This document shows positions 46,172 to 55,079 of a stretch of 64,000 nt of DNA, one piece after another (within the stretch, counting starts at the first letter, position 1; each line of letters starts with the position of its first letter). The stretch is from CAWCAW01 sp963793645. Its GTDB lineage: Bacteria > Actinomycetota > Acidimicrobiia > Acidimicrobiales > UBA8190. The stretch spans positions 372,001 to 436,000 of the forward strand of contig CAWCAW010000010.1 in assembly GCA_963793645.1 (NCBI GenBank). The letters run 5' to 3'. The position numbers and the translations under genes are program-made. Below the pieces are notes generated by a model. It was not told where the DNA came from, ran no database searches, and saw nothing but the letters and a program-made list of their open reading frames with translations.

Positions 46172-46920
46172 CCGGCGTTGATGTTGTAGCTCGGGGCCAG
46201 CACGTAGGCGAGGGTCTGGAACCCCGACGGCGAGCCGGGCGCCATGTCGGCTTGGATGTTGACGGTGACGGCGATCACCTCGTCGAGCTGACAGTGGCCC
46301 GCACCCGAGGTGCACGACGTGCTCGGCGTGGTACAGGACCAACCGTCGCCCGTGATGCACGTGGTTCCGGCCGTGGCCGTGGTGCTGCCGCCTTGCAAGG
46401 TATAGGTGAACACCGGCGTGGTGTTGTTGATCATGTTGCTGATGGAGACCACCCGTTTAGGCGCATGGGTGGCGTAGGTACACGCCGAGCCTGTCGACCC
46501 GGTGACGGGGCAACTGTTGGTATCGGGGGCGGTGATGGTCATGGTGAAGTTCTGCCCCGTCCCTGTGCACGGGGACGCCGCCGCGATCACCTTGTCGGGG
46601 CCATTGGCATTGCCGACATCGGCATAGAAGGTGGCCGCGCAGCTCGTAGCCGAGGCGAACGGCGGCGTGGGAACACCGGACACCGCCGCAGCGGGCTCCA
46701 CCATCTCGCGGATGTAGCGCGTCATGACCTCGGAGGTGAGCAGGATCTCGTCGGCGCCCGAATACGTGCGCTGCACGGCCAGTTGTTCGGCGAAGTAGAT
46801 CTGCACCACCGGTACGACGCTGGCAATGACCACCACCATTACCGCCGAGGTGATGAGCGCCTCGACCAGGGTGAAGCCGGCCTCGTGCGCGCGTCGCCTC
46901 GGGCGCATCGGCGCCGCCAC
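46168..46920 (-). CDS. Prepilin-type protein, PilW-like
   Basis: About 250 residues. The type IV prepilin signature is unmistakable: a basic leader (PRRRAHEAG) cut before FTLVEALITSAVMVVVIASV, with Glu at +5. The remainder is a secreted globular domain with Cys pairs (SCPVTGSTGSACTY, TCITGDGWSCTTPSTSC). The start is GTG 46920 or ATG 46908. Middle gene of the three-pilin operon; its stop overlaps the PilX-like start by four bases. Confidence 0.85.
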   Translation of the reverse strand: MAAPMRPRRRAHEAGFTLVEALITSAVMVVVIASVVPVVQIYFAEQLAVQRTYSGADEILLTSEVMTRYIREMVEPAAAVSGVPTPPFASATSCAATFYADVGNANGPDKVIAAASPCTGTGQNFTMTITAPDTNSCPVTGSTGSACTYATHAPKRVVSISNMINNTTPVFTYTLQGGSTTATAGTTCITGDGWSCTTPSTSCTSGAGHCQLDEVIAVTVNIQADMAPGSPSGFQTLAYVLAPSYNINAG

Positions 46921-46950
46921 GCACGTCCCGCGTCCGTTGCCGAAGGCGGG

Positions 46951-48282
46951 TCACGAGACCGTCACCGGCACCGGCGTGCCATCAGGGTAGGTGGTGCCGC
47001 TCACCGTCACGGCGGAGGTGGAGACCTGAGCGGAGATGGCAGTGGTGTGTCCGTTGGCGGGATCGGTCACGGTGACCGTGTAGGTCTCCGGTGGCACCTG
47101 GGTGAGGCTGATGGCCGGGTTGGGGGACGTCCCCGAGGAAGCCACCAACACGAAGCTGTCGGCCGCGCAACTGTCGGCGCTGTCGTTGACCACCGCCGCG
47201 GCCGTGGCGTTGTACATGGGGGAGCCCGAGGTGGTCTTCACCTGCAGCTCAATAGGGGCCAATCCCGTCACCGTGGCCGAGCTCGAGCCGCCCGGCGTGA
47301 CCGAAACCAACGCCGCACTGGTGGGTTCCTCAGCCACGCAGTCCCCGTACCACACGGTGTATCCGGATTGATAGGGAAAGACATTGGCCGACGTGGCCGA
47401 GGACCCCGCCGTGATGATTGTCTTCCATGGCACCGGGAGGAGCTGGCCGTTACCGGCGGCGACGGGCAAGCCGACGGCGACGGGGGACGACCCGGATGTG
47501 AAGGTCACCGTGGCGGCCTGGTCGTAGTGGAACGAATACGGGGCGGTGGCGCCGGCCACCACGCTCAGGCTGGTGCTCGGAGCGGCGTTCTCCTGCCAGT
47601 CGACGTAACCGCCCGCCGAGCTCGTCAACGAGACCGCGTAGGTCCCGGGCGTCTCTTGTTGGAACACGCAGCCGTTGTCATCGGGCGTGTAGGTGGAGCC
47701 GTTGATGGAAACCGTCAAGTTGGTGACCCCGGCCGGAGGCGACGAGCCCGTGGCCCCGATGACTTGCACCGAGATGTACCCGTCGGTGGGGACGGCGGTG
47801 CCGTAGGGAGGGTCGATCACCGTCGTCTCCGCCAAGGTCTGCGAGACGCCCCATGTCACGGTGACCGTGGCCAGGACGACCTGAGGTGGGTTGCCCGAGG
47901 TGCACGCGTTCTGCGTGGCCCCGGTGTCGGCCCACGCCAGATGGGCGATGGCCGAGTATCCGACGCCGGCGATGACGTCGGGGGTGGAGGTGAGCGCCAC
48001 GTTGTGGTTGATGTCGCTCTGCAACGTGGCGAGGGGATCGTTGGCCAGTCGTTCGAGCCACTGCTCGGCGATCTCGGTGGCCGACACGCGCTCTTTGGCG
48101 TGGGCGGCCTGCTTGGCCACATCGGCCACCAGAGAGGAGCTGGCCACGAGAACCACGAGCAACACCACGAGGGCCAAGATGGCGTCGATCAGCCCGACGC
48201 CATCCTCCCCGTTCCCGCCGCCCTCGTTCCGCCGCCGGGGCCGTGTCGGCCCCCCGGTTCGCAACGTCGTTGCCAACTGCAT
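46951..48282 (-). CDS. Prepilin-like protein, PilV-like, with long beta-rich ectodomain
   Basis: 443 residues from ATG 48282 (GGAGCGACGT upstream). An unusually long basic leader of about 30 residues ends at EDG, followed by VGLIDAILALVVLLVVLVAS, a prepilin helix with Asp where +5 Glu is normal. VADVAKQAAHAKERVSATE continues the helix. Residues 150-443 form repeated beta-type modules (VTNLTVSINGSTYTPDDNG, ATVTGLAPIELQVKTTSGS, TYTVTVTDPANGHTT) like PEGA or carboxypeptidase-regulatory-like domains. First gene of the pilin trio; divergent from a TetR gene. Confidence 0.75.
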   Translation of the reverse strand: MQLATTLRTGGPTRPRRRNEGGGNGEDGVGLIDAILALVVLLVVLVASSSLVADVAKQAAHAKERVSATEIAEQWLERLANDPLATLQSDINHNVALTSTPDVIAGVGYSAIAHLAWADTGATQNACTSGNPPQVVLATVTVTWGVSQTLAETTVIDPPYGTAVPTDGYISVQVIGATGSSPPAGVTNLTVSINGSTYTPDDNGCVFQQETPGTYAVSLTSSAGGYVDWQENAAPSTSLSVVAGATAPYSFHYDQAATVTFTSGSSPVAVGLPVAAGNGQLLPVPWKTIITAGSSATSANVFPYQSGYTVWYGDCVAEEPTSAALVSVTPGGSSSATVTGLAPIELQVKTTSGSPMYNATAAAVVNDSADSCAADSFVLVASSGTSPNPAISLTQVPPETYTVTVTDPANGHTTAISAQVSTSAVTVSGTTYPDGTPVPVTVS

Positions 48283-48486
48283 ACGTCGCTCCGTACTGCC
48301 CGCGCCGCCCGTCTTCCCCCGAGGTGGTCGTTCTCCCGCCGGTTTTCGACCCCGATGAACGACCCCGAGCGGAGGGCTGTTCCACCAGCGTGATCGACAT
48401 GTTTCGGGGTTTTGTGTACGGCCGCACCCTCGATATGTGAAGGCGTTGGGGAGCACTTTCATAGCGGCCCCTACATATATGGAATG

Positions 48487-49189
48487 ATCTACGCAACTAC
48501 GGTGGGCGCGATTGACTACAGGTGCCTCACCAGCCTCAAAAAGCACACCAGTCACATCAAAAGGAGCCGGGCGCTGTCGAGAACGCAGCAGGACCGCAAA
48601 GCCGAGACGAGGAGACGGCTCTTGGACGCCGCCGCCACGCTCTTCGCCGAACATGGCATCGACGCCGTATCGGTCGACGCCGTGGCCGATGGGGCCGAGC
48701 GGACCTCGGGGGCTCTGTACGCCCATTTCGGCTCCAAGCAAGGGCTGCTGCTGGCGCTGATGGACGAGTGGGCCCACTCACTGGTCACCGTCATGACAGC
48801 GGAGTTCGAGATCGCTCCCAGCCTCGATGACCGGCTGCGCGCCGTGGTGCGCAACGTCATCACCGAACCCACGTCTCAGACGCGCCGCCTCTTACTGCTC
48901 GAGCGCGAGCTGGCCCTGCGTGCCGCGCGCGACGTCGATATGGCCGCCGCCATGCGGGCGCGCTCGGCGCGACTCACACGAGCGGCTGGCTCGCGGTCTG
49001 GCCGCATGGATCCGCAACGGTGTCATCACGCCGGCGGGGTCCCCCGACGTGCTGGCCACCGTGGTGTGGGCGCTGGTGGTCGGGCTCCAGATGCAAGCCC
49101 TCGTCGACGACACCGCCGTCGACACCGACGCCGCGGTGATGGCGCTGGCGGCGGTGCTCGGCCCCCCTCTTCACATCCCAACCGTCTGA
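48487..49189 (+). CDS. TetR-family transcriptional regulator (one frame break)
   Basis: N-terminal helix-turn-helix domain is clear: KAETRRRLLDAAATLFAEHG, AVADGAERTSGALYAHFGSK, GLLLALMDEW. A break near 48,975 separates this from the rest of the ligand domain (ERLARGLAAWIRNGV, ATVVWALVVGLQMQALVDD), which ends HIPTV. The frame can start at ATG 48487 or GTG 48502, but the conserved part begins at a CTG at 48574 that has AAAAGGAG nine bases upstream. That would give an ordinary TetR N-terminus if the CTG is a start codon or a misread GTG. It may control the pilin operon or the downstream monooxygenase. Confidence 0.8.
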
Positions 49190-49216
49190 TCCCAACCTTC
49201 TGATCCCGACCTTCTG
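49175..49216 (+). repeat. Three 14-base tandem repeats at the end of the TetR gene
   Basis: Three direct units ATCCCAACCGTCTG, ATCCCAACCTTCTG and ATCCCGACCTTCTG end to end. The TGA at the first junction is the TetR stop, and a TGA recurs at the end of each unit. The array sits 24 bases before the next gene. Confidence 0.8.
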
Positions 49217-49239
49217 AACGAAAGAAAAAGGAGACTCCC

Positions 49240-50358
49240 GTGCACACCGACATCTGTGATCGCCTCGGCATCGAATTCCCGATCTTCGCCTTCACCCATT
49301 GCCGCGACGTCGTGGCTGCGGTGTCCAACGCCGGGGGCTTCGGCGTGCTCGGCGCCATCGGCTTCTCCCCCGAAGAGCTCGAGATCGAGCTGGCCTGGCT
49401 CGACGAGCACGTCGGCGACCACCCCTACGGGGTCGACATCGTCATCCCCGGCAAGTACGAGGGCATGGGCGAGATGGACCCGGTGAAGCTCGAGGCCCAA
49501 CTGCAGTCGATGGTTCCCGAGGACCACCGCCGCTTCGCCCGGCGCCTTCTCGACGAACATGGCGTGCCCGAGACCCCCGCCGACCAACGGCGCAGCGGGA
49601 TGATGGGATGGACGGAGGCCACCGGCAAGCCGCTGTTGGCGGCCGCCTTGCGTCACGACAAGGTCCGTCTCATCGCCAACGCCTTGGGTACACCGCCGGC
49701 CGACATCATCGCCGAGGTGCAGGCCTCGGGTCGGCTCATCGGGGCACTGGCCGGCTCGGTCAAGCACGCGCTGGGCCACAAGGAGGCCGGGCTCGACTTC
49801 ATCGTGTGTCAGGGCACCGAGGGCGGCGGGCACACCGGCGAGATCGGTTCGCTCGTGTTGTGGCCCGAGGTGATCGACGCCGTGGCCCCGCTGCCGGTGT
49901 TGGCCGCCGGTGGAGTGGGCACCGGCCGCCAGATCGCCGCCGCGCTGGCCATGGGGGCCCAGGGCGTGTGGTCCGGGACGTTGTGGCTCACCGTCGAGGA
50001 GGCCGACACCTCCCCCGGTCAGATGCGCGCCTATCTGGCCGCCACCTCACGCGACACGGTGCGCTCGAAGTCCTTCACGGGCAAGCCGTGCCGCATGCTC
50101 AAGAACGACTGGACCGAGGCGTGGGAGCGCACCGACACCCCCGATCCGCTGCCCATGCCGCTGCAGATGATGGTGGCCATCGACGCCGTGGGGGCCACCC
50201 ATCGCTTCCCTGACCAGGCCAAGGACATCGCCTTCAACCCCTGCGGACAGATCATCGGACGCGCCACCCACGTCCGCAAGGCACGCGACGTGATCTACGA
50301 GCTGGCCGAGGAGTACGCCGAGGCTGTGGACCGGCTGGCCGCCACCGCCCGGGTGTAG
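49240..50358 (+). CDS. Nitronate monooxygenase/2-nitropropane dioxygenase-like flavoprotein
   Basis: 372 residues from GTG 49240, with AAAAAGGAGAC in front. TIM-barrel FMN enzyme: GIEFPIFAFTHCRDVVAAVS, NAGGFGVLGAIG, GVDIVIPGKYEGM, CQGTEGGGHTGEIGSL (FMN phosphate/catalytic His region) and LAAGGVGTGRQIAAALAMGAQGVWSGT. Substrates in this family range from nitronates to unknown. Lies 23 bases after the tandem repeats, so it may share a transcript with the TetR gene. Confidence 0.9.
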   Translation: MHTDICDRLGIEFPIFAFTHCRDVVAAVSNAGGFGVLGAIGFSPEELEIELAWLDEHVGDHPYGVDIVIPGKYEGMGEMDPVKLEAQLQSMVPEDHRRFARRLLDEHGVPETPADQRRSGMMGWTEATGKPLLAAALRHDKVRLIANALGTPPADIIAEVQASGRLIGALAGSVKHALGHKEAGLDFIVCQGTEGGGHTGEIGSLVLWPEVIDAVAPLPVLAAGGVGTGRQIAAALAMGAQGVWSGTLWLTVEEADTSPGQMRAYLAATSRDTVRSKSFTGKPCRMLKNDWTEAWERTDTPDPLPMPLQMMVAIDAVGATHRFPDQAKDIAFNPCGQIIGRATHVRKARDVIYELAEEYAEAVDRLAATARV

Positions 50359-50362
50359 CGGC

Positions 50363-50384
50363 GCGTAGGTCTGAGGACCTACGC
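50363..50384. terminator. Hairpin after the monooxygenase gene
   Basis: GCGTAGGTC and GACCTACGC pair perfectly (9 bp) around the loop TGAG, five bases after the stop codon at 50358. It lacks a T run but is well placed to end the transcript. Confidence 0.6.
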
Positions 50385-50467
50385 CGAGGTCACGGGGGGC
50401 GACCAGCACGGCGACTTTGCACACGCGTAGAGTGACGGATCCCCACCTGCCACCCTTTGGGTACTCA

Positions 50468-51508
50468 ATGGACCGGGCCAAGGCGCCGATGACCTATCGC
50501 ATCATGGGTCTTCGTGGCGGTTCCGATCGGCCTGGTGAGCTTTATTGCGGGCCGGCACTGTGTTTCTCCGGCGTGGGCCACCACTACGGCTCGGTAGTCG
50601 CCTTGGACAACCTCAATTTCGAGGTGGCCCACGGGGAGACCCTCGCCTTGTTGGGCCCCAATGGCGCCGGCAAGTCAACGGCCATATCGCTGCTCCTCGG
50701 GCTCCAGCGCACCCAAAGCGGTGTCGTGAATGTTCTCGGCACCGACCCCCACCACGCCATGGCATCGGGAAAGGTCGGGGCCATGCTTCAAGTGGGTGGC
50801 GGCAGCGGCCTCCCCCATGGGGTGAAGGTGGGGCCGTTGGTGACCATGGCGTCGAAGCTCTATCGCCATCCCGCCCCGGTGGCCCGGACCTTGGCACGCG
50901 CCGGGCTGACCGAGCTGGCTGATCGCCACGTCCATCGACTGTCGGGGGGCCAGTCGCAGCGGGTGCGTTTCGCCTTGGCCATCGCCGGCGACCCCGAACT
51001 CGTGTTTCTCGACGAGCCCACCGTAGCCATGGACGTCGAGGGCCGACGCAGCTTCTGGGACATGATCCGCGGCTTTGCCGGCGAGGGGCGCACGGTCGTT
51101 TTCGCCACCCATCATCTCTACGAAGCCGACGCCGTGGCCGACCGTATCGTCGTGATGCGCAAGGGCACCGTGGTGGCCAATGGGGCGGCGTCCGCCATCA
51201 AGGCCGCCGCTCCCACCCGCCGCGTGCGCTTCGTGTGTCCTGGCGCTGATGTGGCCCGCCTGCGCGAGCTCGACGGCGTCGACGTGGCGTGCGTGCGAGG
51301 GTCCGAAGTGGTGCTCGACTCGCTCGACGCCGATGCCACCGTGCGAGCCGTGGTGGCCGCGGGCATCGCCTTCAGCGATATTTCCGTGACGGCCGCCGAT
51401 CTCGAGCAAGCCTTCATGGCGCTCACCTGTGACCTCGTCAAGGCCGAAACCGTCGACGACGCCGTGTCAGGACGCGTCGGCAATGCCGAGACGAGGCCAC
51501 TTCCGTGA
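50468..51508 (+). CDS. ABC transporter ATP-binding protein
   Basis: About 346 residues from ATG 50468 (other starts 50432 and 50489 are possible). Walker A GPNGAGKSTA, Q-loop MLQVGGGSGLP, signature LSGGQSQRVRFALAIAGDP, Walker B LVFLDEPTVAMD and switch His in VVFATHHLYEAD. The C-terminal 90 residues form the accessory domain usual for DrrA/CcmA-type drug or lipid exporters. It overlaps the permease gene by four bases. Confidence 0.93.
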   Translation: MDRAKAPMTYRIMGLRGGSDRPGELYCGPALCFSGVGHHYGSVVALDNLNFEVAHGETLALLGPNGAGKSTAISLLLGLQRTQSGVVNVLGTDPHHAMASGKVGAMLQVGGGSGLPHGVKVGPLVTMASKLYRHPAPVARTLARAGLTELADRHVHRLSGGQSQRVRFALAIAGDPELVFLDEPTVAMDVEGRRSFWDMIRGFAGEGRTVVFATHHLYEADAVADRIVVMRKGTVVANGAASAIKAAAPTRRVRFVCPGADVARLRELDGVDVACVRGSEVVLDSLDADATVRAVVAAGIAFSDISVTAADLEQAFMALTCDLVKAETVDDAVSGRVGNAETRPLP

Positions 51509-52254
51509 CCGAGCTGGGCGCCTTTTTGCGCTTCGAGGTGCTGCGGCTGGTACGCAACATCCGCTACGTGGGGATCACGGTGGGCTTCCCCGTCGTCTTC
51601 TACATCCTGTTCCTGCACAACTTGCAACCTGGCACACGCATCGCGGGAACCGACTGGAAGACCTACTTCATGGTCTCCATGGTCAGCTTCGGCGCCATGG
51701 TGGCCGCTCTCAACGCGGGCGGCACCAGGCTGGCCGCCGAGCGGGCCTCGGGCTGGACGCGCCAGTTGCGGGTCACCCCGCTGCCGGCGTGGAGCTACGT
51801 CACCACCAAGATCGCCGCCTCCATGGTGATGACCTTGCCGGTCATCGTGGTGGTGGAACTCACCGGCCGCCTCATGGGCGGCGTGCAGCTGGGGATCGGC
51901 ACGTGGGTGACGCTCACCGTGGTGATGTGGGTCAGCGCACTGCCTTTTGCCGCGCTGGGTGTGCTGGTCGGGTTCGTGGCCTCGAGTGAAACCGCCTACC
52001 CGCTCGTGACCGCCTTGATGTTCTTGCTGAGCTTCTTTGGTGGGCTGTTCACCCCGGTGAAGGACCTGCCCGCCACGCTGCGCCAAGTGGCTGATTTCCT
52101 CCCGAGCTTCCACAACGCCTCATTGGGGTGGGCGGTGGTAGCGGGGCGCTTCCCCGGCGTCGAGGACGGGGCCATATTGCTCGGTTACGCGGCGCTGCTG
52201 GGCTTGGCGGTCACCTGGCGCCACCGGGTGGAGGAATCCCGGGCGTTCGCCTGA
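51505..52254 (+). CDS. ABC-2 type transporter permease
   Basis: 249 residues with six predicted membrane segments: YVGITVGFPVVFYILFLHN, TYFMVSMVSFGAMVAALNA, then GWTRQLRVTPLPAWSY (the typical ABC-2 cytoplasmic loop), SMVMTLPVIVVVELTG and ALMFLLSFFGGLFTPV. GTG 51505 overlaps the stop of the ATPase gene. Together they form a complete exporter; cargo is unknown. Confidence 0.92.
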   Translation: MTELGAFLRFEVLRLVRNIRYVGITVGFPVVFYILFLHNLQPGTRIAGTDWKTYFMVSMVSFGAMVAALNAGGTRLAAERASGWTRQLRVTPLPAWSYVTTKIAASMVMTLPVIVVVELTGRLMGGVQLGIGTWVTLTVVMWVSALPFAALGVLVGFVASSETAYPLVTALMFLLSFFGGLFTPVKDLPATLRQVADFLPSFHNASLGWAVVAGRFPGVEDGAILLGYAALLGLAVTWRHRVEESRAFA

Positions 52255-52259
52255 TCCGG

Positions 52260-54647
52260 CTAGGCCGATTTGGTGATTGACGAGGGCACCGCCGCTCCGG
52301 CGGGCTCGGGGTAGCCGAAGAGGAAGCCCTGGGCGAAGGTGCATCCGGCGGCGACCAGGAATTCGAACTGCAGCTCCGTCTCCACGCCTTCGGCCACCAC
52401 CTCGAGCCCCAGTGCCGCCGCCAGTTGGATCACGGCGTTGACGATGGCTTCGTCCTGGCTCGAGGTCCCCAGCCCCGCCACGAACGATTGGTCGATCTTG
52501 ACGATGCTGACGGGGAGCTCCTTCACATAGCGCAGCGACGAGTAGCCGGTGCCGAAGTCGTCGATGGCGAGCTCGATGCCGAGCGCATTGAGCTCCTCGA
52601 GGTGTTTGCGGGCCTCTTGACGATCAGAGGGGAGCACTGTTTCGGTCACCTCGAGCTGGAGCTTCACCGAGCGAGGATCGACGCCGGCCTTTCGCAGCGT
52701 GGTGGCCACGCTGGCGGCCAGATCGGGTTCGATGAGCTGGCGTCCCGACAGGTTCACGCTGAGCCCCAGCCGTTCGTTCGGCGCCAGTCCGGCATTCCAC
52801 TGGCTCACCTGGCGAGCCGCTTGCGACAACACCCAGGATCCGATGGGCACGATGAGACCGGTCTGCTCGGCCACGTCCAAGAACGACGCCGGCGACAAGA
52901 GGCCCCGAGTCGGGTGTTGCCAGCGCAACAGCGCCTCCACACTCACGACCCGGCGGGTGGCCACGTCGATGATCGGCTGGTAGTAGACGACGAGCTCGTC
53001 ACGTTCGATGGCGCGGGCCAACGCCGTTTCGGTGTGGACCCGCTGGCGGGCGAAGGCACGGGTCTGCTGGTCGAAGAGCTGGATCCGGCCCGGCCCACTG
53101 CGGGCCTTGGCCAGGTACATGGCGAAATCGGCATCACTGAGCAGCTCTTCGGGGCTCACGTCGGTGTCGTCGACGAAGGCCACACCGATGCTCACGCCGA
53201 TATGGAACTTTTCGCCTTTGAGCGTGAAGGGGTAGTCGAAGGTCTCGCGGGTCCGCTCGGCCAGAGCCAGCGCCGCGTCGTGGTCAACCATGCCTTCGCA
53301 CAGCATCACGAACTCGTCGCCGCCGAAGCGGCACAGCGTGTCGGTGGCGCGCAGCACGTCTCGCAGGCGATCAGCCACCCGCACCAGCAGCTCGTCGCCG
53401 GCCCCGTGACCGAGGCTGTCGTTGACCAGCTTGAAGCGATCGAGGTCCAAGAACATCACTACCGGGGGCGGCCCTTCGTGACGGGCACTGCGGCTGATGG
53501 CGTGACGCAGCCGGTCCACGAGCAGGAGCCGGTTGGGCAGCCCGGTCAACGGATCATGGAGAGCCTGATGCGCCAGGAGAGCTTCCGCCTCCTTGCGCTC
53601 GGTGACATCTCGAACGTTGCCGACATACCCCGCCACCGATGGGCGCAACCGGAGGTCGCTCACCACCGCCTCGACGTAACGCCAGGCGCCGTCGGCGTGC
53701 TTCATCCTGAATTGCACGGGCTCGTTGACCCCCACCTGCTGCAGATGCGAGGCGAACCTCTTTTCGACCGTGGTCCTCTCGTCGGGATGGACCAGATCGG
53801 TGGCTCGGCATCCGATGACCTCGTCGGGTGCCCGTCCCAACAAGGCGGTGATGGCGGGGCTGGCGTAAGTGATAACTCCACGCTCCCCCATCACTAGCGT
53901 GGTGTCGCTCGAGTTCTGCACCAGGGATCGGAAGCGGTCCTCGCTGGTAGCCATGGAGGACTCCGCTTTCTCCTTCTCCTCGATGGTCGCCCCGGCCATG
54001 CGGATGATGAATAGAACGACGAACGCGCTCATGATCCCGAGCGCGGTGCTCCTCGGCAACGACAAGAAGGACGGTATCCAGCCCTGCCAAATCCCGATCT
54101 GGCCGATGCCGATCCCGATGACGCTCCAAAAGGCGGTGACCCGCCAGGTGCGCGAACCATCGTGCGACACGTTCTCGAGAGCAACGAAGGCGAAAGCGCC
54201 GATGAGTGCCGGGCCCCACCCCGACATGTAGATGACAGTGGTAACGGCAGCCACGTGCCACGCCACCCGGAGGCGTAACGAGAAGGTGGAAGGCCGGCGC
54301 CGCCACAGCACCTCGCAGATGGCCGAGCCACCCGGAATAGCCACAAATATGGCCACCCAGAGCCAGATGGGCTCTTTGGCCACCAGTCCGAAGCGCCGCA
54401 GCAGCACGATGGCCACCAAAGCGACGGGGCCCATGACATAGCTCAACACCATGGGGTTCAAGGTGAGCCCCCGCCCGGCGTTGACCTCGGGGCGCGCCGG
54501 CTCTACGTCGTCCTCGGTGACCGTTTCGGACACCTCGAGATCCGGCACCCTGGCAATGGGCAATGGCGTTGCGCCTTTCGCCTCGGATGAAGGCAGGCGT
54601 CCTGGTATCGGCCAATCACCGGATCTTCTTGAACCAGGCGGTGACAA
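52260..54647 (-). CDS. Membrane PAS-GGDEF-EAL cyclic-di-GMP protein
   Basis: 795 residues if it starts at TTG 54647; GTG 54548 and 54533 and ATG 54452 are later options. Order: variable N-terminus, about six to eight membrane segments (residues 65-225), PAS domain (SLVQNSSDTTLVMGERGVI), GGDEF domain with intact RFGGDEFVML and an inhibitory-site RATD five residues before it, and EAL domain with VEALLRWQHP, LSVNLSGRQL, LEVTETVL, DDFGTGYSSLRY, KIDQSF and EGVET. All catalytic residues I can check are present, so it may both make and degrade c-di-GMP. It is convergent with the ABC operon. Confidence 0.93.
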   Translation of the reverse strand: MSPPGSRRSGDWPIPGRLPSSEAKGATPLPIARVPDLEVSETVTEDDVEPARPEVNAGRGLTLNPMVLSYVMGPVALVAIVLLRRFGLVAKEPIWLWVAIFVAIPGGSAICEVLWRRRPSTFSLRLRVAWHVAAVTTVIYMSGWGPALIGAFAFVALENVSHDGSRTWRVTAFWSVIGIGIGQIGIWQGWIPSFLSLPRSTALGIMSAFVVLFIIRMAGATIEEKEKAESSMATSEDRFRSLVQNSSDTTLVMGERGVITYASPAITALLGRAPDEVIGCRATDLVHPDERTTVEKRFASHLQQVGVNEPVQFRMKHADGAWRYVEAVVSDLRLRPSVAGYVGNVRDVTERKEAEALLAHQALHDPLTGLPNRLLLVDRLRHAISRSARHEGPPPVVMFLDLDRFKLVNDSLGHGAGDELLVRVADRLRDVLRATDTLCRFGGDEFVMLCEGMVDHDAALALAERTRETFDYPFTLKGEKFHIGVSIGVAFVDDTDVSPEELLSDADFAMYLAKARSGPGRIQLFDQQTRAFARQRVHTETALARAIERDELVVYYQPIIDVATRRVVSVEALLRWQHPTRGLLSPASFLDVAEQTGLIVPIGSWVLSQAARQVSQWNAGLAPNERLGLSVNLSGRQLIEPDLAASVATTLRKAGVDPRSVKLQLEVTETVLPSDRQEARKHLEELNALGIELAIDDFGTGYSSLRYVKELPVSIVKIDQSFVAGLGTSSQDEAIVNAVIQLAAALGLEVVAEGVETELQFEFLVAAGCTFAQGFLFGYPEPAGAAVPSSITKSA

Positions 54648-54756
54648 GGCCGCTCGGGACGCTCACCCGGGTCCTCACCCTCAAACACCCGAGGCACCCG
54701 AGACGCCCGCCACTCCCCAGGCGCCCGAGACGCACGGGCGGCTCAGGGAGGCAACG

Positions 54757-55017
54757 TCAGTTGTAGTTGTCGATCACGGTGACGTCGGCGGGCCCGGCCC
54801 CGGCGTCAGTCGCCTGGTTCAACGCCACTTCGAACCCGTCCACCACCTCGACTCGTTGCACGGCATCGACGTGGCAACGACCCACCCCACCCCACTTCGT
54901 CTTGGCTTTCGCCTTGGCATCGACGGCATCATCGGCCACCACGAAGACCACCTCGTGGTCCTCTCCCATGCGTTCGCCGGCAATGGGCCCGCCAAGAAAT
55001 GCCGCATAAAGGTGCAC
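54757..55017 (-). CDS. Small DUF1543-like protein
   Basis: 86 residues from GTG 55017: MHLYAAFLGGPIAGERMG, EDHEVVFVVADD, KWGGVGRCHVDAVQRVEVVDG. The D/E-H-E-V-V-F-V-V-A stretch and HVD-x4-V-x-V-VDG pattern resemble DUF1543, a family of unknown function. A TAGAGT box sits six bases before the start codon. Confidence 0.65.
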   Translation of the reverse strand: MHLYAAFLGGPIAGERMGEDHEVVFVVADDAVDAKAKAKTKWGGVGRCHVDAVQRVEVVDGFEVALNQATDAGAGPADVTVIDNYN

Positions 55018-55023
55018 GGGCTC

Positions 55024-55029
55024 ACTCTA
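55024..55029 (-). promoter_or_regulatory. Candidate -10 box of the DUF1543-like gene (leaderless)
   Basis: TAGAGT on the minus strand, six bases before GTG 55017. Confidence 0.45.
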
Positions 55030-55079
55030 ACAATGGCCATCAGGCGGCCTCGAGCGGGCGGATGCGCAGTGTCGGGTCC

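Noticed and set aside
48283..48486. A defined promoter in the pilin/TetR divergent gap
   Set aside because: The 204-base gap is AT-richer than its surroundings and has TATATG- and CATATA-like stretches, but no box with clear spacing to either start.
54650..54750. Pro/Thr/Glu-coding short repeats ahead of the GGDEF-EAL gene
   Set aside because: Imperfect CACCCGAG-like units, too irregular to call a repeat family; they may only reflect GC-rich noise.
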